A DNA stretch of 64,000 nucleotides. It comes from Oceanicola sp. (GTDB taxonomy: Bacteria > Pseudomonadota > Alphaproteobacteria > Rhodobacterales > Rhodobacteraceae). This document shows, in pieces, positions 25,865 through 34,058 of this stretch. The notes under the pieces are model-generated. The model saw only the letters and a list, made by a program, of their open reading frames with translations. It did no database searches and was not told the origin of the DNA. The translations under genes were made by a program, and so were the position numbers. The stretch is taken from positions 1 to 64,000 of the forward strand of contig JAKVBK010000012.1 in NCBI GenBank assembly GCA_022447275.1, read 5' to 3'. The stretch's first letter is position 1. Each line of letters starts with the position of its first letter.

Positions 25865-26278
25865 ATGAAGCTGGAATTCCATCACATCAATTTCGTATCC
25901 GAAGATGTGGACAGAATGCATGATTTCTACACCAAGGTTTTGCAGCTGGATGACATGCCAGTGGCGCTGTTTCCGCGCACGGAAGCCTCCGATACCAGTG
26001 GCTTCTCGGGCAAGATTCGCTTTGCCACCGATGGCGGGATGCAGATGCATCTGGCAGAGCGCAATCTGAACGTGGCTTTTCACAACGGGCAGGTGATCAA
26101 CCCGGTTGACCGCGGGCACATTGCCTTTCGGACCGATGACCTGCCCGCCTTTCTCGCGATCTTGGAAGACAACGGAATTCCTTACTCGGACTATGGCACC
26201 GCCTTTGCAAAGGAATGGCATCAGGTGTTTTTCATGGATCCGGAAGGCAATGTGATCGAAGTCCATGCGGAGGTGTAA
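25865..26278 (+). CDS. VOC-superfamily (glyoxalase/dioxygenase-like) protein
   Basis: A 137-residue vicinal-oxygen-chelate protein with paired beta-alpha-beta-beta-beta units. It begins MKLEFHHINFVSEDVDRMHDFYTKVLQL; His6 or His7, a His in GHIAFRTDDLPAF near 95 and the Glu in NVIEVHAEV near 133 are the likely metal ligands. ATG 25865 is preceded by AAGGGAG. An in-frame ATG 102 bases upstream would add an atypical leader and is rejected. The substrate is unknown. A small secreted protein gene follows directly. Confidence 0.85.
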   Translation: MKLEFHHINFVSEDVDRMHDFYTKVLQLDDMPVALFPRTEASDTSGFSGKIRFATDGGMQMHLAERNLNVAFHNGQVINPVDRGHIAFRTDDLPAFLAILEDNGIPYSDYGTAFAKEWHQVFFMDPEGNVIEVHAEV

Positions 26279-26281
26279 GTG

Positions 26282-26713
26282 ATGCGCGCCCTTGCCGCGA
26301 TATTCTGCCTTGCCAGCGCGCCTGCCTTGGCATGGGACGTCACGCTTGGCCCTGTTTGTGTGCTGACCTCTGAAACCGAGGCTGCAACGATCGAACTGAC
26401 ATATGACCCCGCGCAGCCGCTCTATACGCTGTCGATCACACTGGCGGCAGGGCAATGGCCTGCAGCACCCGCCTTCCAGATGGGCTTTGAGGGCCCCTAC
26501 CCCCTGACAATCGGCACAGATCGGCATGTGCTCTCGGACGATGGGCAAACGCTCAGTGTGGCAGATCAGGGGTTCGGAAATGTTCTCAACGGGTTGCAAT
26601 TCAATTTGATCGCACGTGCCGTGTCCGGTAGCGCGTCGCTCGATTTCTCGTTGGAAAATGCGCCCCCGGCCGTGCAGGCCTTCCGGGAGTGCCCGCCCTT
26701 TACCGGGGCATGA
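26282..26713 (+). CDS. Hypothetical secreted protein
   Basis: A 143-residue protein with a classical Sec signal peptide (MRALAAIFCLASAPALA, cleavage before WDVTLG). The mature part contains two Cys, one near the N-terminus in GPVCVLTS and one near the C-terminus in FRECPPF, which could form a disulfide. I do not recognise the family. GGAGG at 26269-26273 lies 8 bases before ATG 26282; a GTG directly upstream is also possible. It is 3 bases after the VOC gene stop and probably co-transcribed. Confidence 0.7.
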   Translation: MRALAAIFCLASAPALAWDVTLGPVCVLTSETEAATIELTYDPAQPLYTLSITLAAGQWPAAPAFQMGFEGPYPLTIGTDRHVLSDDGQTLSVADQGFGNVLNGLQFNLIARAVSGSASLDFSLENAPPAVQAFRECPPFTGA

Positions 26714-26759
26714 GCCTTAGCCCTCTGCAAACGCGTTTTGAGTGGCAAACGACGGCCCA

Positions 26760-27149
26760 TCACGGCCTGCGGGCAACGCAATCCACTTCGACCAAGGCGC
26801 CCACCGCAAGGGCTGTAACCCCCACGGTCGTGCGGGCCGGACGGCGGGCCGGGTCAAAATAGGCCTGATAGGTCTCGTTGAAGGCTGCGTAATCCCGCTC
26901 AAACTCGGTCAGATAGGCGCGACATTGCACAACATCGGCGAGGCTTAGCCCCATCTCAGCGAGGATCAGGGCGAGGTTCTGCATCACCCTGTCCGTCTGG
27001 GCGACAATCCCTTCCGGCAACGGCGCATCAGGCGCTTGCGGATCGGTCGGCATCTGCCCCGTCAACAAGACCCAGCCATCGGATTCCACCGCGTGTGAAA
27101 ATGGGGCGACAGGCCGTGGGCCAGATGCAAATAGGTGAAAATCCGTCAT
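26760..27149 (-). CDS. RidA-family protein
   Basis: A 129-residue RidA-family protein: PFSHAVESDGWVLLTGQMPTDP, AEMGLSLADVVQCRAYLTEF, and C-terminal PARRPARTTVGVTALAVGALVEVDCVA, where the Arg-Thr-Thr-Val is the substrate-binding segment. It is distinct from the copy at 19107. ATG 27149 gives the normal RidA length; the upstream frame extension has no family character. It stands alone, convergent with the secreted protein gene. A housekeeping enamine/imine deaminase role is likely. Confidence 0.85.
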   Translation of the reverse strand: MTDFHLFASGPRPVAPFSHAVESDGWVLLTGQMPTDPQAPDAPLPEGIVAQTDRVMQNLALILAEMGLSLADVVQCRAYLTEFERDYAAFNETYQAYFDPARRPARTTVGVTALAVGALVEVDCVARRP

Positions 27150-27446
27150 GGTGTGTGCCCTGCGTACGCCGCGCCCCGATGGCGCGGCTTTCCAACCGGA
27201 ACGGTAGCGCTTTGCGTGGACAGGCACAGGCCTCTTTTGCGAGGACACACAGCCCCAATCTTGTTGTGACACCGCAGGCCAGATTGCAATTTTTTGGACG
27301 TGTCCGGCAGCAAGATACCTGACTGCCAGACCCCAAAAGTTAAATTTTTCGGCAATGAATTTGATGTGTTAACTCGCTCAAACAGCCCATTAACCCGCCG
27401 TTAAAGCCGAAGCGCAACACTGGAAGCATCTCAAAGGAGCACGCCC

Positions 27447-27674
27447 TTGGCCCTCGGTTTCGTTATTCTATCTTTCTTTGCAGCGGTATCGGCTGCCGGC
27501 TGGGCGCTGTTTCAAGGCGCCTCATTCTGGATGGCAACGGCGTGGTTCTATGGGGCAGGGTTTGCAGTTTTCGCAGCGCTGACAGGCCTTCATCTGATGC
27601 GCGGCCAGCTGGGCAGGCGCCGGCTTCAGGCGCAAACCATCAAGCCGCAGCAGCCTGTACCTGCCTTGCGCTGA
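27447..27674 (+). CDS. Small two-helix membrane protein, TTG start
   Basis: A 75-residue protein with two hydrophobic segments (about residues 2-22 and 28-52), then a basic Arg/Gln-rich tail, which suggests an inner-membrane protein with a cytoplasmic C-terminus. The start is TTG 27447, chosen because AAAGGAG at 27433-27439 lies 7 bases before it and no ATG is suitably placed. I do not recognise the family. The AT-richer 170 bases upstream could hold its promoter. Confidence 0.55.
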   Translation: MALGFVILSFFAAVSAAGWALFQGASFWMATAWFYGAGFAVFAALTGLHLMRGQLGRRRLQAQTIKPQQPVPALR

Positions 27675-27732
27675 CCCGTACGCCCTCCCTCACACAGCAC
27701 AACCGCGCCGTTACGGGCAGATGTCACCCTAC

Positions 27733-27751
27733 GCGCGCCGCTCAGGCGCGC
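27733..27751. terminator. GC hairpin between convergent genes
   Basis: GCGCGCC (27733-27739) can pair with GGCGCGC (27745-27751) across five bases; it overlaps the trkH stop codon. There is no T-run on either strand, so it is a weak terminator candidate. Confidence 0.3.
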
Positions 27752-29190
27752 CAGAAATTGACCGTCAGAATGGCATACACCGCCAACAGTTCGAGGCGGC
27801 CGATAAACATGCCCGCACACAGCAACCACTTGGCCGTATCATTGAGCGGAGCATAGGTGCCCGCTGGCCCGATCGTTTCGCCAAGGCCCGGCCCAATATT
27901 TGCCAGAGCAGCGGCAGCCCCGGAGACGGCTGTGATCATATCCAGCCCTGTCATACTGAGCGCGACCGCCAGCACGCCCATGGTCACAAGGAACAGCACG
28001 AAGAAAGACATCACAGAGCTGATCACATCATCGCCTACCGGCCGCCCCTCATAGCGGGGCGTGAACACACCGCGTGGACTGTGGATTTGCCGGATTTGAG
28101 CTCGGATTGCCGCGAAAAGGATCTGGTACCGGAAAATCTTGACCGAACAACTGGTCGAGCCGGCGCAGCCCCCAATCAGCCCCAGTAAAAAGAAGCTCAT
28201 GACAGCAAACGCGCCCCATGTCTGGTAGTCCGTGGACGCATATCCCGTGCCGGAAATGATCGATGTCACATTGAACAGCGTTTCCCGGAAAACAGGCTCA
28301 AAATTCTGCTCCTGCGTCCAGACCCGATAGACGGTGAGTGCCAGAACGGCGACGACGATCACCTGAAGGTAGGTGCGCACCTGCGCATTGCCAAAAAGCG
28401 GTGACAGACGCGCGGCGAGCGCCTGCACGTAGAGCACGAAGGGCAAGCTGGCCACCAGCATCATGAGCGTCGCGACATATTCTGCCGCGCCCTTGAACTC
28501 TCCAAAGGAGGCGTCCCGCGTTGACATCCCCCCCGTGGCAATCGACGTCAGCGCGTGGGCAACTGCATCAAAGGGCTGCATGCCTGCCGCGATATAGCCC
28601 AAGACGCCCGCTAAAGTGAGGGCCAGGTAAATCCAAACGATGCTGCTGGCGATCTCGGCGGCACGGGGGAGGATCTTTCCAAACGTGTCAAAACTTTCAG
28701 ATTTGAAGATTTGCATGCCGCCCACCTTCAGTTCTGGCAAGAACACCATCGCCACAACGATGATCCCGATCCCGCCCAGCCACTGCAGGATTGCCCGCCA
28801 AAGCAGCAAGCCACGGGGCAAAGCATCGAGCCCTGTAAAAACAGTGGCGCCGGTGGTTGTGAGCCCCGACATGGCCTCGAAAAAGGCATCCACGGGGCGG
28901 GCTTCTGTGGCCCCGATCAGAAAGGGCAGCGCCCCGAAGACAGGCAGCGCCAACCACACTCCAGTGGTGACCAAAAAGGTTTGCCGGATTGTGAGCCGCG
29001 GCCCCATGCCATTGGCACAGGCCACCGCCAACAAAACCCCACAGAGCAGCGTCAGAATGGCGCTTTCCAGCAGGGCGGTCCAATTTTCGTGGCCGTCATA
29101 GAAGTCCAGCCCCGCGGGCAAAAGCATCGCGAGGCCGAGAATGGCAACAAGCAGGCCGGTCACATAGCCAACGGGGCGCAAGTCAAACAT
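27742..29190 (-). CDS. trkH: TrkH-family potassium uptake protein
   Basis: A 482-residue K+ transporter subunit with four repeated membrane-P-loop-membrane units. Selectivity-filter loops are visible as SGLTTTGATVF near residue 110, TSIATGGMSTRD near 220, SIISGTGYASTD near 310 and GGCAGSTSCSVK near 340-350. It works with the cytoplasmic NAD-binding subunit TrkA, which is not in the window. ATG 29190 gives the expected length. It lies 84 bases downstream of folE2 on the same strand, with a strong hairpin between the genes. Confidence 0.93.
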   Translation of the reverse strand: MFDLRPVGYVTGLLVAILGLAMLLPAGLDFYDGHENWTALLESAILTLLCGVLLAVACANGMGPRLTIRQTFLVTTGVWLALPVFGALPFLIGATEARPVDAFFEAMSGLTTTGATVFTGLDALPRGLLLWRAILQWLGGIGIIVVAMVFLPELKVGGMQIFKSESFDTFGKILPRAAEIASSIVWIYLALTLAGVLGYIAAGMQPFDAVAHALTSIATGGMSTRDASFGEFKGAAEYVATLMMLVASLPFVLYVQALAARLSPLFGNAQVRTYLQVIVVAVLALTVYRVWTQEQNFEPVFRETLFNVTSIISGTGYASTDYQTWGAFAVMSFFLLGLIGGCAGSTSCSVKIFRYQILFAAIRAQIRQIHSPRGVFTPRYEGRPVGDDVISSVMSFFVLFLVTMGVLAVALSMTGLDMITAVSGAAAALANIGPGLGETIGPAGTYAPLNDTAKWLLCAGMFIGRLELLAVYAILTVNFWRA

Positions 29191-29238
29191 GTGTCTGGGG
29201 TGCGTCAGTCAGCCGGGCAAGTCAAGCACCGCTGCGCA

Positions 29239-29265
29239 GCGGGCATCCACAGAGAGGATGCCCGC
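29239..29265 (-). terminator. Perfect 10-bp hairpin between folE2 and trkH
   Basis: GCGGGCATCC (29239-29248) and GGATGCCCGC (29256-29265) form a perfect 10-bp stem with a 7-base loop directly after the folE2 stop. No U-tract follows, so it may stabilise the folE2 mRNA 3' end rather than terminate. Confidence 0.5.
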
Positions 29266-29274
29266 CTGCCCGGT

Positions 29275-30378
29275 TTAGCCCACGTGGAAGAGCGTGCCGA
29301 ACAGCTTTGGGTCTAGGCTGGACTGGGCGAAGGTGTCGCCTTCCGTCAAGACCGAGACGGCATCGTGGCTGTGCAGGCTTTCCTGATGTGATGCAATCAC
29401 CCGGAAATCACCGATCCGGACGTCCTTTTGCAAGGCTTCGCTGAACAGGCGCGCCGCATCTTCAACAAAGATCGGGTTGGCCGCGTTCAGCTCTGCAAAG
29501 GCCTGTTCGTCTTCACGCTTGACCATGACTTGCGTCTCTGTCGGGATCGCGCCGCGGCACAGCTCCACCAGATCCTCAAACCACAGAACCGACGCGTTGG
29601 GATCCAGCTTGATCGAGATCCGCGCAACTGAACGCTGCGAATGCGGCGTGGCCAGTTGCCCCCGCTCGCGTCGTGCGTGCTCAGACAGCTCGAGCGAGCA
29701 TGGGCAAGTCGAAGAATACACGTAATCCAGATGCACGATCTGGCTGCGCACCCCGTCACGCTCAACAAGTTCCAGCGCGATATCGTAATATTGGTAGCCC
29801 TCAAGCCCCGAGCGCAAGCTGCCCAGCTTCATCGGGAAGGAAAAGCGCAACTGTATCCGGGCATCAAAGCTCTCGAGATCTGCCTTATAGTCGTCCAACG
29901 CGCGTTCGATCACCTCGAAGGAAAAGCTCTCCTCCGCATGCCGGTAAAAGGTGCGCATAATGCGGGACATGTTGATGCCCTTCTTCTCGGCCTCAAGGGA
30001 CACTGTCCCGGTGACAGAGGTCTCGAGTTGCAGATCTGCGCCGGCCCGGGTGCGGAAACGGATCGGCAAGCGGAAATTCGAAATGCCCACATGCTGAATC
30101 TGCTGCTTTGCGCCTTTGATCAGGCTTTCCGGGCCGTTCTGCAGATCAGGCAGTGTGTCGCGATATGCTGAATCCACTTTGAATTCTTCCGGGTAGACAC
30201 GGGCCAGATCGGGATAGTCATCCTGCGCGCCTTCGGGCAGAAGCCGTGCGATCGATGGCTCAAGCTCTGCGACTTCCACATGCGTGGCTTGGCCCGCCCA
30301 TGTGCGCAAAAGCTGCAGCGCAGCCTCGGCGTCTTCGCGGGTCGGTTCCTGGGTCAGTTCGGAAAAATGGATGTTCAT
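29275..30378 (-). CDS. folE2: GTP cyclohydrolase I type IB (FolE2)
   Basis: A 367-residue enzyme converting GTP to 7,8-dihydroneopterin triphosphate, the first step of folate-type pterin synthesis. The catalytic/metal Cys lies in SSTCPCSLELSEHARRE near residue 230; other marks are VGISNFRLPIRFRTR near 95 and the C-terminal IASHQESLHSHDAVS. ATG 30378 starts MNIHFSELTQEP; 32 upstream in-frame residues look spurious. It lies 119 bases after metZ on the same strand. FolE2 uses various metals and often replaces zinc-dependent FolE under zinc limitation; I see no clear Zur box. Confidence 0.93.
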   Translation of the reverse strand: MNIHFSELTQEPTREDAEAALQLLRTWAGQATHVEVAELEPSIARLLPEGAQDDYPDLARVYPEEFKVDSAYRDTLPDLQNGPESLIKGAKQQIQHVGISNFRLPIRFRTRAGADLQLETSVTGTVSLEAEKKGINMSRIMRTFYRHAEESFSFEVIERALDDYKADLESFDARIQLRFSFPMKLGSLRSGLEGYQYYDIALELVERDGVRSQIVHLDYVYSSTCPCSLELSEHARRERGQLATPHSQRSVARISIKLDPNASVLWFEDLVELCRGAIPTETQVMVKREDEQAFAELNAANPIFVEDAARLFSEALQKDVRIGDFRVIASHQESLHSHDAVSVLTEGDTFAQSSLDPKLFGTLFHVG

Positions 30379-30497
30379 GGCAGCCCCCTCTGTGGCATCC
30401 AAGGGCGCGGGAAAAGCTACTGCTCTTCGTTGCGCGTTCATACTGATTACGCAAGAACACGCGCCTTGGATCAATCATTTCCGACAGAAATCTGCGC

Positions 30498-31676
30498 TCA
30501 GACGGCTTCCAACGCCACGGAAAGGTCTCGCTCGAGGTCGCCTGCGTCTTCCAATCCGATCGACAATCGCACGGTTCCAGCCGTGATACCCAGGGCTGCG
30601 CGTTGCGCCTCGCTGAGGCGTTGGTGGGTTGTCGTGGCGGGATGTGTCACGATTGATTTTGCATCCCCCAGATTGTTGGAAATCGTGAAGATTTGCAGCG
30701 CGTCCAGCAGTCGGAATGCCGCCTCCTGCCCCCCTGAAACCTCCAGTGCGAGCATGGTGCCCCCGGTTTCCATCTGGGCGGCAGCCACCGCGTGTTGAGG
30801 ATGGGAGGCCAAGCCCGGATAAATCACGCGAACAAGCTTTTCATGGCCTTCAAGCGCAGCAGCAAGCCGGGCCGCTGTCGCCGCTTGCGCGCGGGCCCGC
30901 AGGTCCAATGTCTCAAGCCCCTTGAGCAACACCCAGGCCGTGAAAGGGCTCATGGAGCCACCCGTGTGCTTCATGTAAGGCTCAAGCACTTTGCGAATGT
31001 AATGTTCTGTCCCCAACACGACACCGCCCAGCACACGGCCCTGCCCATCGATATGCTTGGTGGCGGAATACACCACCACGTCAGCGCCTTGCTCCAGTGC
31101 CCGGCTAAAGACGGGTGTCGCAAACACGTTGTCCACCACCACAGTTGCGCCCACGGCGTGGGCCAGTTCGGCAACCGCTCGGATATCGATGACTTCAAGC
31201 ACCGGGTTGGACATGGTCTCAAAGAAGACGGCCTTTGTCTCCGGGCGCAGAGCCGCTTCCCACGCCGCCAAATCCGTGCCGTCCACAAAAGTAACTTCTA
31301 CGCCAAAGCGCGTCAGAATTTCTTCGAGGATGTAGAGGCAGGAGCCGAACAGTGCCCGCGACGACACCACGTGATCGCCTGCCTTGAGCAAGGCCATCAG
31401 CGCCCCGTTCACGGCCGCCATGCCCGAGGCGGTCGCGAAGGCGGCCTCTGCCCCTTCCAGCGCGGCGATCCGATCTTCGAACATGGCTACGGTTGGGTTG
31501 CCATAGCGCGCATAGATAAATTCGTCCGGGCCGGTCTCGATAAAGCGGGCCTCAGCTTGGGCTGCCGTGTCGTAGACAAAGCCCTGCGTGAGGAACAGCG
31601 CTTCAGAGACCTCGTTGTATTGGCTCCGGCGGGTGCCCGCATGCACCAGTTTCGTACGTGGGTTCCAGTCGTCCAT
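30498..31676 (-). CDS. metZ: O-succinylhomoserine sulfhydrylase (MetZ)
   Basis: A 392-residue PLP enzyme of the Cys/Met metabolism family that makes homocysteine from O-succinylhomoserine and sulfide. The PLP Lys is in VVYSATKHIDGQGRVLGG near residue 205. Phosphate-binding residues are in TASGMAAV near 85, and the active-site YARYGNPT is near 57. The C-terminal IFTISNNLGDAKSIVTHPATTTHQRL is typical of MetZ. ATG 31676 starts MDDWNPRTKLVHAG; the frame stays open upstream through the riboswitch region, which is not coding. Expression is probably controlled by the SAM-II riboswitch and terminator in its leader. Confidence 0.93.
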   Translation of the reverse strand: MDDWNPRTKLVHAGTRRSQYNEVSEALFLTQGFVYDTAAQAEARFIETGPDEFIYARYGNPTVAMFEDRIAALEGAEAAFATASGMAAVNGALMALLKAGDHVVSSRALFGSCLYILEEILTRFGVEVTFVDGTDLAAWEAALRPETKAVFFETMSNPVLEVIDIRAVAELAHAVGATVVVDNVFATPVFSRALEQGADVVVYSATKHIDGQGRVLGGVVLGTEHYIRKVLEPYMKHTGGSMSPFTAWVLLKGLETLDLRARAQAATAARLAAALEGHEKLVRVIYPGLASHPQHAVAAAQMETGGTMLALEVSGGQEAAFRLLDALQIFTISNNLGDAKSIVTHPATTTHQRLSEAQRAALGITAGTVRLSIGLEDAGDLERDLSVALEAV

Positions 31677-31693
31677 GTTGTGCCTCCAGACAC

Positions 31694-31732
31694 AAAAAAT
31701 CCCCAACCGCAGCCAGCGGTGGGGAGCCCCAC
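31694..31732 (-). terminator. Intrinsic terminator and overlapping alternative hairpin in the metZ leader
   Basis: On the minus strand CCCC-ACCGC pairs with GCGGT-(T)-GGGG (31701-31724), followed by a six-T run (31694-31699), a strong terminator. The palindrome GTGGGG-CT-CCCCAC (31719-31732) uses the same CCCCAC arm, so the two hairpins exclude each other. It lies between the SAM-II aptamer and the metZ start, as expected for attenuation. Confidence 0.8.
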
Positions 31733-31739
31733 AAACTGA

Positions 31740-31829
31740 CCTCTTTAGCGGCTTTGATTTGGCAGACCCGAGCCATCCTTTGCCTCGCCCTGCCCCATGG
31801 CCCGCAATCCGGTTCACAAATCGCCACGG
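31740..31829 (-). ncRNA. SAM-II riboswitch aptamer upstream of metZ
   Basis: P1 is CCGUGGC (31829-31823) with GCCAUGG (31801-31795). The loop reads GAUUUGUGAACCGGAUUGC, matching the SAM-II core pattern GAUUU..AACCG.AUUGC. The 3' pseudoknot strand is AAAUCAAAGCCGCUAAAGAG (31760-31741), with the characteristic GCUAAA. An extra hairpin GGCAG...CUGCC (31794-31761) is inserted between P1 and the 3' strand. SAM-II binds S-adenosylmethionine and represses methionine genes in alphaproteobacteria. Confidence 0.83.
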
Positions 31830-31836
31830 TGCGCGT

Positions 31837-31865
31837 TGACTACGCTGCAGATGCGAAAGGGTCAA
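31837..31865 (-). promoter_or_regulatory. Candidate promoter of the metZ riboswitch transcript
   Basis: On the minus strand TTGACC (31865-31860) is 17 bases from TAGTCA (31842-31837). Transcription would start near 31830, right at the 5' edge of the SAM-II P1 stem. The -10 match is poor. Confidence 0.4.
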
Positions 31866-32015
31866 GGGGAGGTGCCGGCGCGAGAAGCGGGCGGGCAAGA
31901 TCCCGCGTTTTGCCAGCAGCCGTTCCGGCAGAGCTGATCCACAGCACGGCGCACGATGGCTTGCACCGCGCCAGATAAGCGGCATCCTGTGCCGGTCAAA
32001 CGCAGGAGGTGCTCG

Positions 32016-32720
32016 ATGTCATCCGCCCCAATCGATCTGTACTATTGGCCAACGCCAAACGGCTTCAAGATTTCGATCGCACTCGAGGAGATGGGCCTGC
32101 CCTACCGCACCCATCTGATCCCGATTGGCAAAGGCGCGCAATTCGCGCCAGAGTTCCTGAAGATTTCCCCGAACAACAAGATACCAGCCATCGTGGATCC
32201 TGATGGCCCTGACGGCGCCCCGATCTCGATCTTCGAAAGCGGCGCAATTCTGCTGTATCTGGCCCGCAAAACCGGCCGATTTCTGGGCGAGACCGAGCGC
32301 GCACGCGTCGCCGTGGAGCAGTGGCTCATGTGGCAGATGGGCGGTGTGGGCCCGATGGCGGGGCAGACCCACCATTTTCTGAAGTTTGCAAAGCAGGACA
32401 TCCCCTACGCCAAGGATCGTTACCGCTCTGAAACCGCGCGCCTCTACGGCGTGCTCGACACACAGTTGGCCGACAATGAATGGATAGCGGGTGACGCGTT
32501 CTCGATCGCCGATATGGCCACATGGCCCTGGGCGCATCTTTGGGTCGGGCAAGAACAAACGCTTGATGACAAGCCGCACTTCGCGCGCTGGCTAAAGGCC
32601 TGCGCAGCCCGCCCCGGTGTCAGGCGCGGGCGCATGCTCGAGGCCAAGTTGCGGCCCAGTTATGAAGCGGATCGCCCCAGCCTCGAAGCCTTGTTTGGCG
32701 CAAAGCTGGAAGACATCTAG
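32016..32720 (+). CDS. Glutathione S-transferase family, YfcG-like disulfide-bond oxidoreductase
   Basis: A 234-residue nu-class GST. It reads IDLYYWPTPNGFKISIALEEMGLPY, FAPEFLKISPNNKIPAIVDPDG and ISIFESGAILLYLARKTGRFL, closely following the YfcG/YghU pattern, with Thr and Asn of TPNG at the active site instead of Ser or Cys. C-terminal IADMATWPWAHLW is typical. YfcG has glutathione disulfide reductase activity. ATG 32016 follows CAGGAGGTG. It is divergent from metZ, sharing a 339-base intergenic region filled mainly by the metZ leader. Confidence 0.9.
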   Translation: MSSAPIDLYYWPTPNGFKISIALEEMGLPYRTHLIPIGKGAQFAPEFLKISPNNKIPAIVDPDGPDGAPISIFESGAILLYLARKTGRFLGETERARVAVEQWLMWQMGGVGPMAGQTHHFLKFAKQDIPYAKDRYRSETARLYGVLDTQLADNEWIAGDAFSIADMATWPWAHLWVGQEQTLDDKPHFARWLKACAARPGVRRGRMLEAKLRPSYEADRPSLEALFGAKLEDI

Positions 32721-32752
32721 GGATTACTGGACAAGGCCCGCCAGCGCCCGCT

Positions 32753-33274
32753 TCAGCGTTTGCTCAGCACAACACCCTGCCCGGCCTGCGCGGGGCGGCC
32801 CAAGGCCTGGCTATGCGCGGCCTCGATCTGCGCCAGCCGCTCTGCAACGACGGTTTGCCAGTTTTCCGGGCGGCGGGTCTCGAGGTTGAAGCCCAGCATC
32901 TTGGCTTCATTCGTAGCAGACACCGCACCCGCCGCATCCAGCACAGTGTGAAACAGGATAAAGCGTTTGGCATCCACGGCGGTGAGCTGCGTCGTGATCG
33001 AGAACGCATCCCCTTCACGTAACTCCCCTGAATAGGTCACGTGGTTTTCCACGATCACATATTCATGGCCGCCCCGCGCCTCGATCGTTTGAACGGGATG
33101 GTTGACCCAGTTCCAGAAAGCCCAGTTCGCCTGATCGCAGATTGTCAGGTAATGGGCCATGTTGAGGTGCTGAAATTCATCCACCCATGCTGCCTTGACG
33201 GTGTTTTCCACCAGACACAGCGGGCGCGGCACAGCCCCGTCCCAAGGATGCAGGAACGTTTCGGTTTCCATCAT
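32753..33274 (-). CDS. Hotdog-fold acyl-CoA thioesterase, CdhB-like
   Basis: A 173-residue 4-hydroxybenzoyl-CoA-thioesterase-type hotdog protein. The active-site segment reads AAWVDEFQHLNMAHYLTICDQANWAF (catalytic Asp near residue 31), followed by VTYSGELREGDAFSI and ATNEAKMLGFNLETRRPENW. Carnitine-catabolic loci encode a similar thioesterase that releases betaine from betainyl-CoA. It is last in the four-gene operon, one base after the CaiD stop. The start is ATG 33274, with a second ATG at 33271; AAGGGG lies just upstream. The in-frame upstream extension overlaps caiD and is rejected. Confidence 0.82.
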   Translation of the reverse strand: MMETETFLHPWDGAVPRPLCLVENTVKAAWVDEFQHLNMAHYLTICDQANWAFWNWVNHPVQTIEARGGHEYVIVENHVTYSGELREGDAFSITTQLTAVDAKRFILFHTVLDAAGAVSATNEAKMLGFNLETRRPENWQTVVAERLAQIEAAHSQALGRPAQAGQGVVLSKR

Positions 33275-33275
33275 C

Positions 33276-34055
33276 TCAGCGCCCCTTCCACTCAGGGGCC
33301 CGTTTCTCGGCGAAAGAAGCCATGCCTTCAGCGGCGTCTTCACTGTCATAAACCTTGGCATAGGCCGGCAAGGTGCCAGACCGCATGACATCGAACGCCT
33401 CCTGCTCGGGCAATGTTCCGGTTGCGGCGTCGATCTCCTTTATGGCCTGCAAGGACAGGGGCGCCGACGCAGCCACACGCTGGGCCAAGGCCCGGGCGGC
33501 GTCCATCAGGCTGTCATCTGGGGTGACCTCATTGATCAGCCCCCAGCGTGCAAGTTCGGCCGCATCCGCGCGGCGCCCTGTCATCATCATTTCCATGGCG
33601 ATGGCCCGCGGCAGACGGCGCGGCAGACGCAAGATACCGCCGCTATCCGCCACCAGCCCGATGGTCGCCTCGGGCAGCCCAAAGAGCGCGCTTTCGCTGG
33701 CCACGATCATATCTGCCGCCAGGGCCAATTCGAAGCCTCCGCCCAAGGCCATGCCATTCACCGCGGCAATCACCGGCTTTTTGAGGCCCCAGTATTCCGT
33801 CAAGCCCGCAAAGCCCCCGATGCCCTGATCGGCATAGGGATCTTCGCCCTCAGCCGCCGCCTTCAGATCCCAGCCCGCCGAAAAGAAACGGCCCGTTCCC
33901 GTGATGATCCCAACCGACAAGCTGTCATCGGCCTGAAGGCGTTCAAAGGCGGCCCCCAGCAGGCGCGAGGTTGCTGCATCGATTGCATTGGCCTTGGGCC
34001 GATCCAGCGTGATCTCAAGGACGCGCCCGTGCCGTTCGCTTTTCACCACTTCCAT
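33276..34055 (-). CDS. caiD: Carnitinyl-CoA dehydratase-like enoyl-CoA hydratase (CaiD)
   Basis: A 259-residue crotonase with near-continuous resemblance to Cai[86 protein letters not shown], and the C-terminal [12 protein letters not shown]. Catalytic Glu residues sit near 111 and 131. The reaction is reversible hydration of crotonobetainyl-CoA to L-carnitinyl-CoA. It lies 3 bases after the acyl-CoA dehydrogenase gene and 1 base before the thioesterase gene. Of the two CaiD-like proteins here, this one matches better. Confidence 0.88.
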   Translation of the reverse strand: MEVVKSERHGRVLEITLDRPKANAIDAATSRLLGAAFERLQADDSLSVGIITGTGRFFSAGWDLKAAAEGEDPYADQGIGGFAGLTEYWGLKKPVIAAVNGMALGGGFELALAADMIVASESALFGLPEATIGLVADSGGILRLPRRLPRAIAMEMMMTGRRADAAELARWGLINEVTPDDSLMDAARALAQRVAASAPLSLQAIKEIDAATGTLPEQEAFDVMRSGTLPAYAKVYDSEDAAEGMASFAEKRAPEWKGR

Positions 34056-34058
34056 GGA

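Noticed and set aside
31740..31829. SAM-V or SAM/SAH riboswitch as an alternative to SAM-II
   Set aside because: The GAUUU...AACCG.AUUGC loop together with P1 and GCUAAA fits SAM-II best; SAM/SAH leaders are short and overlap the RBS, which is not the case here.
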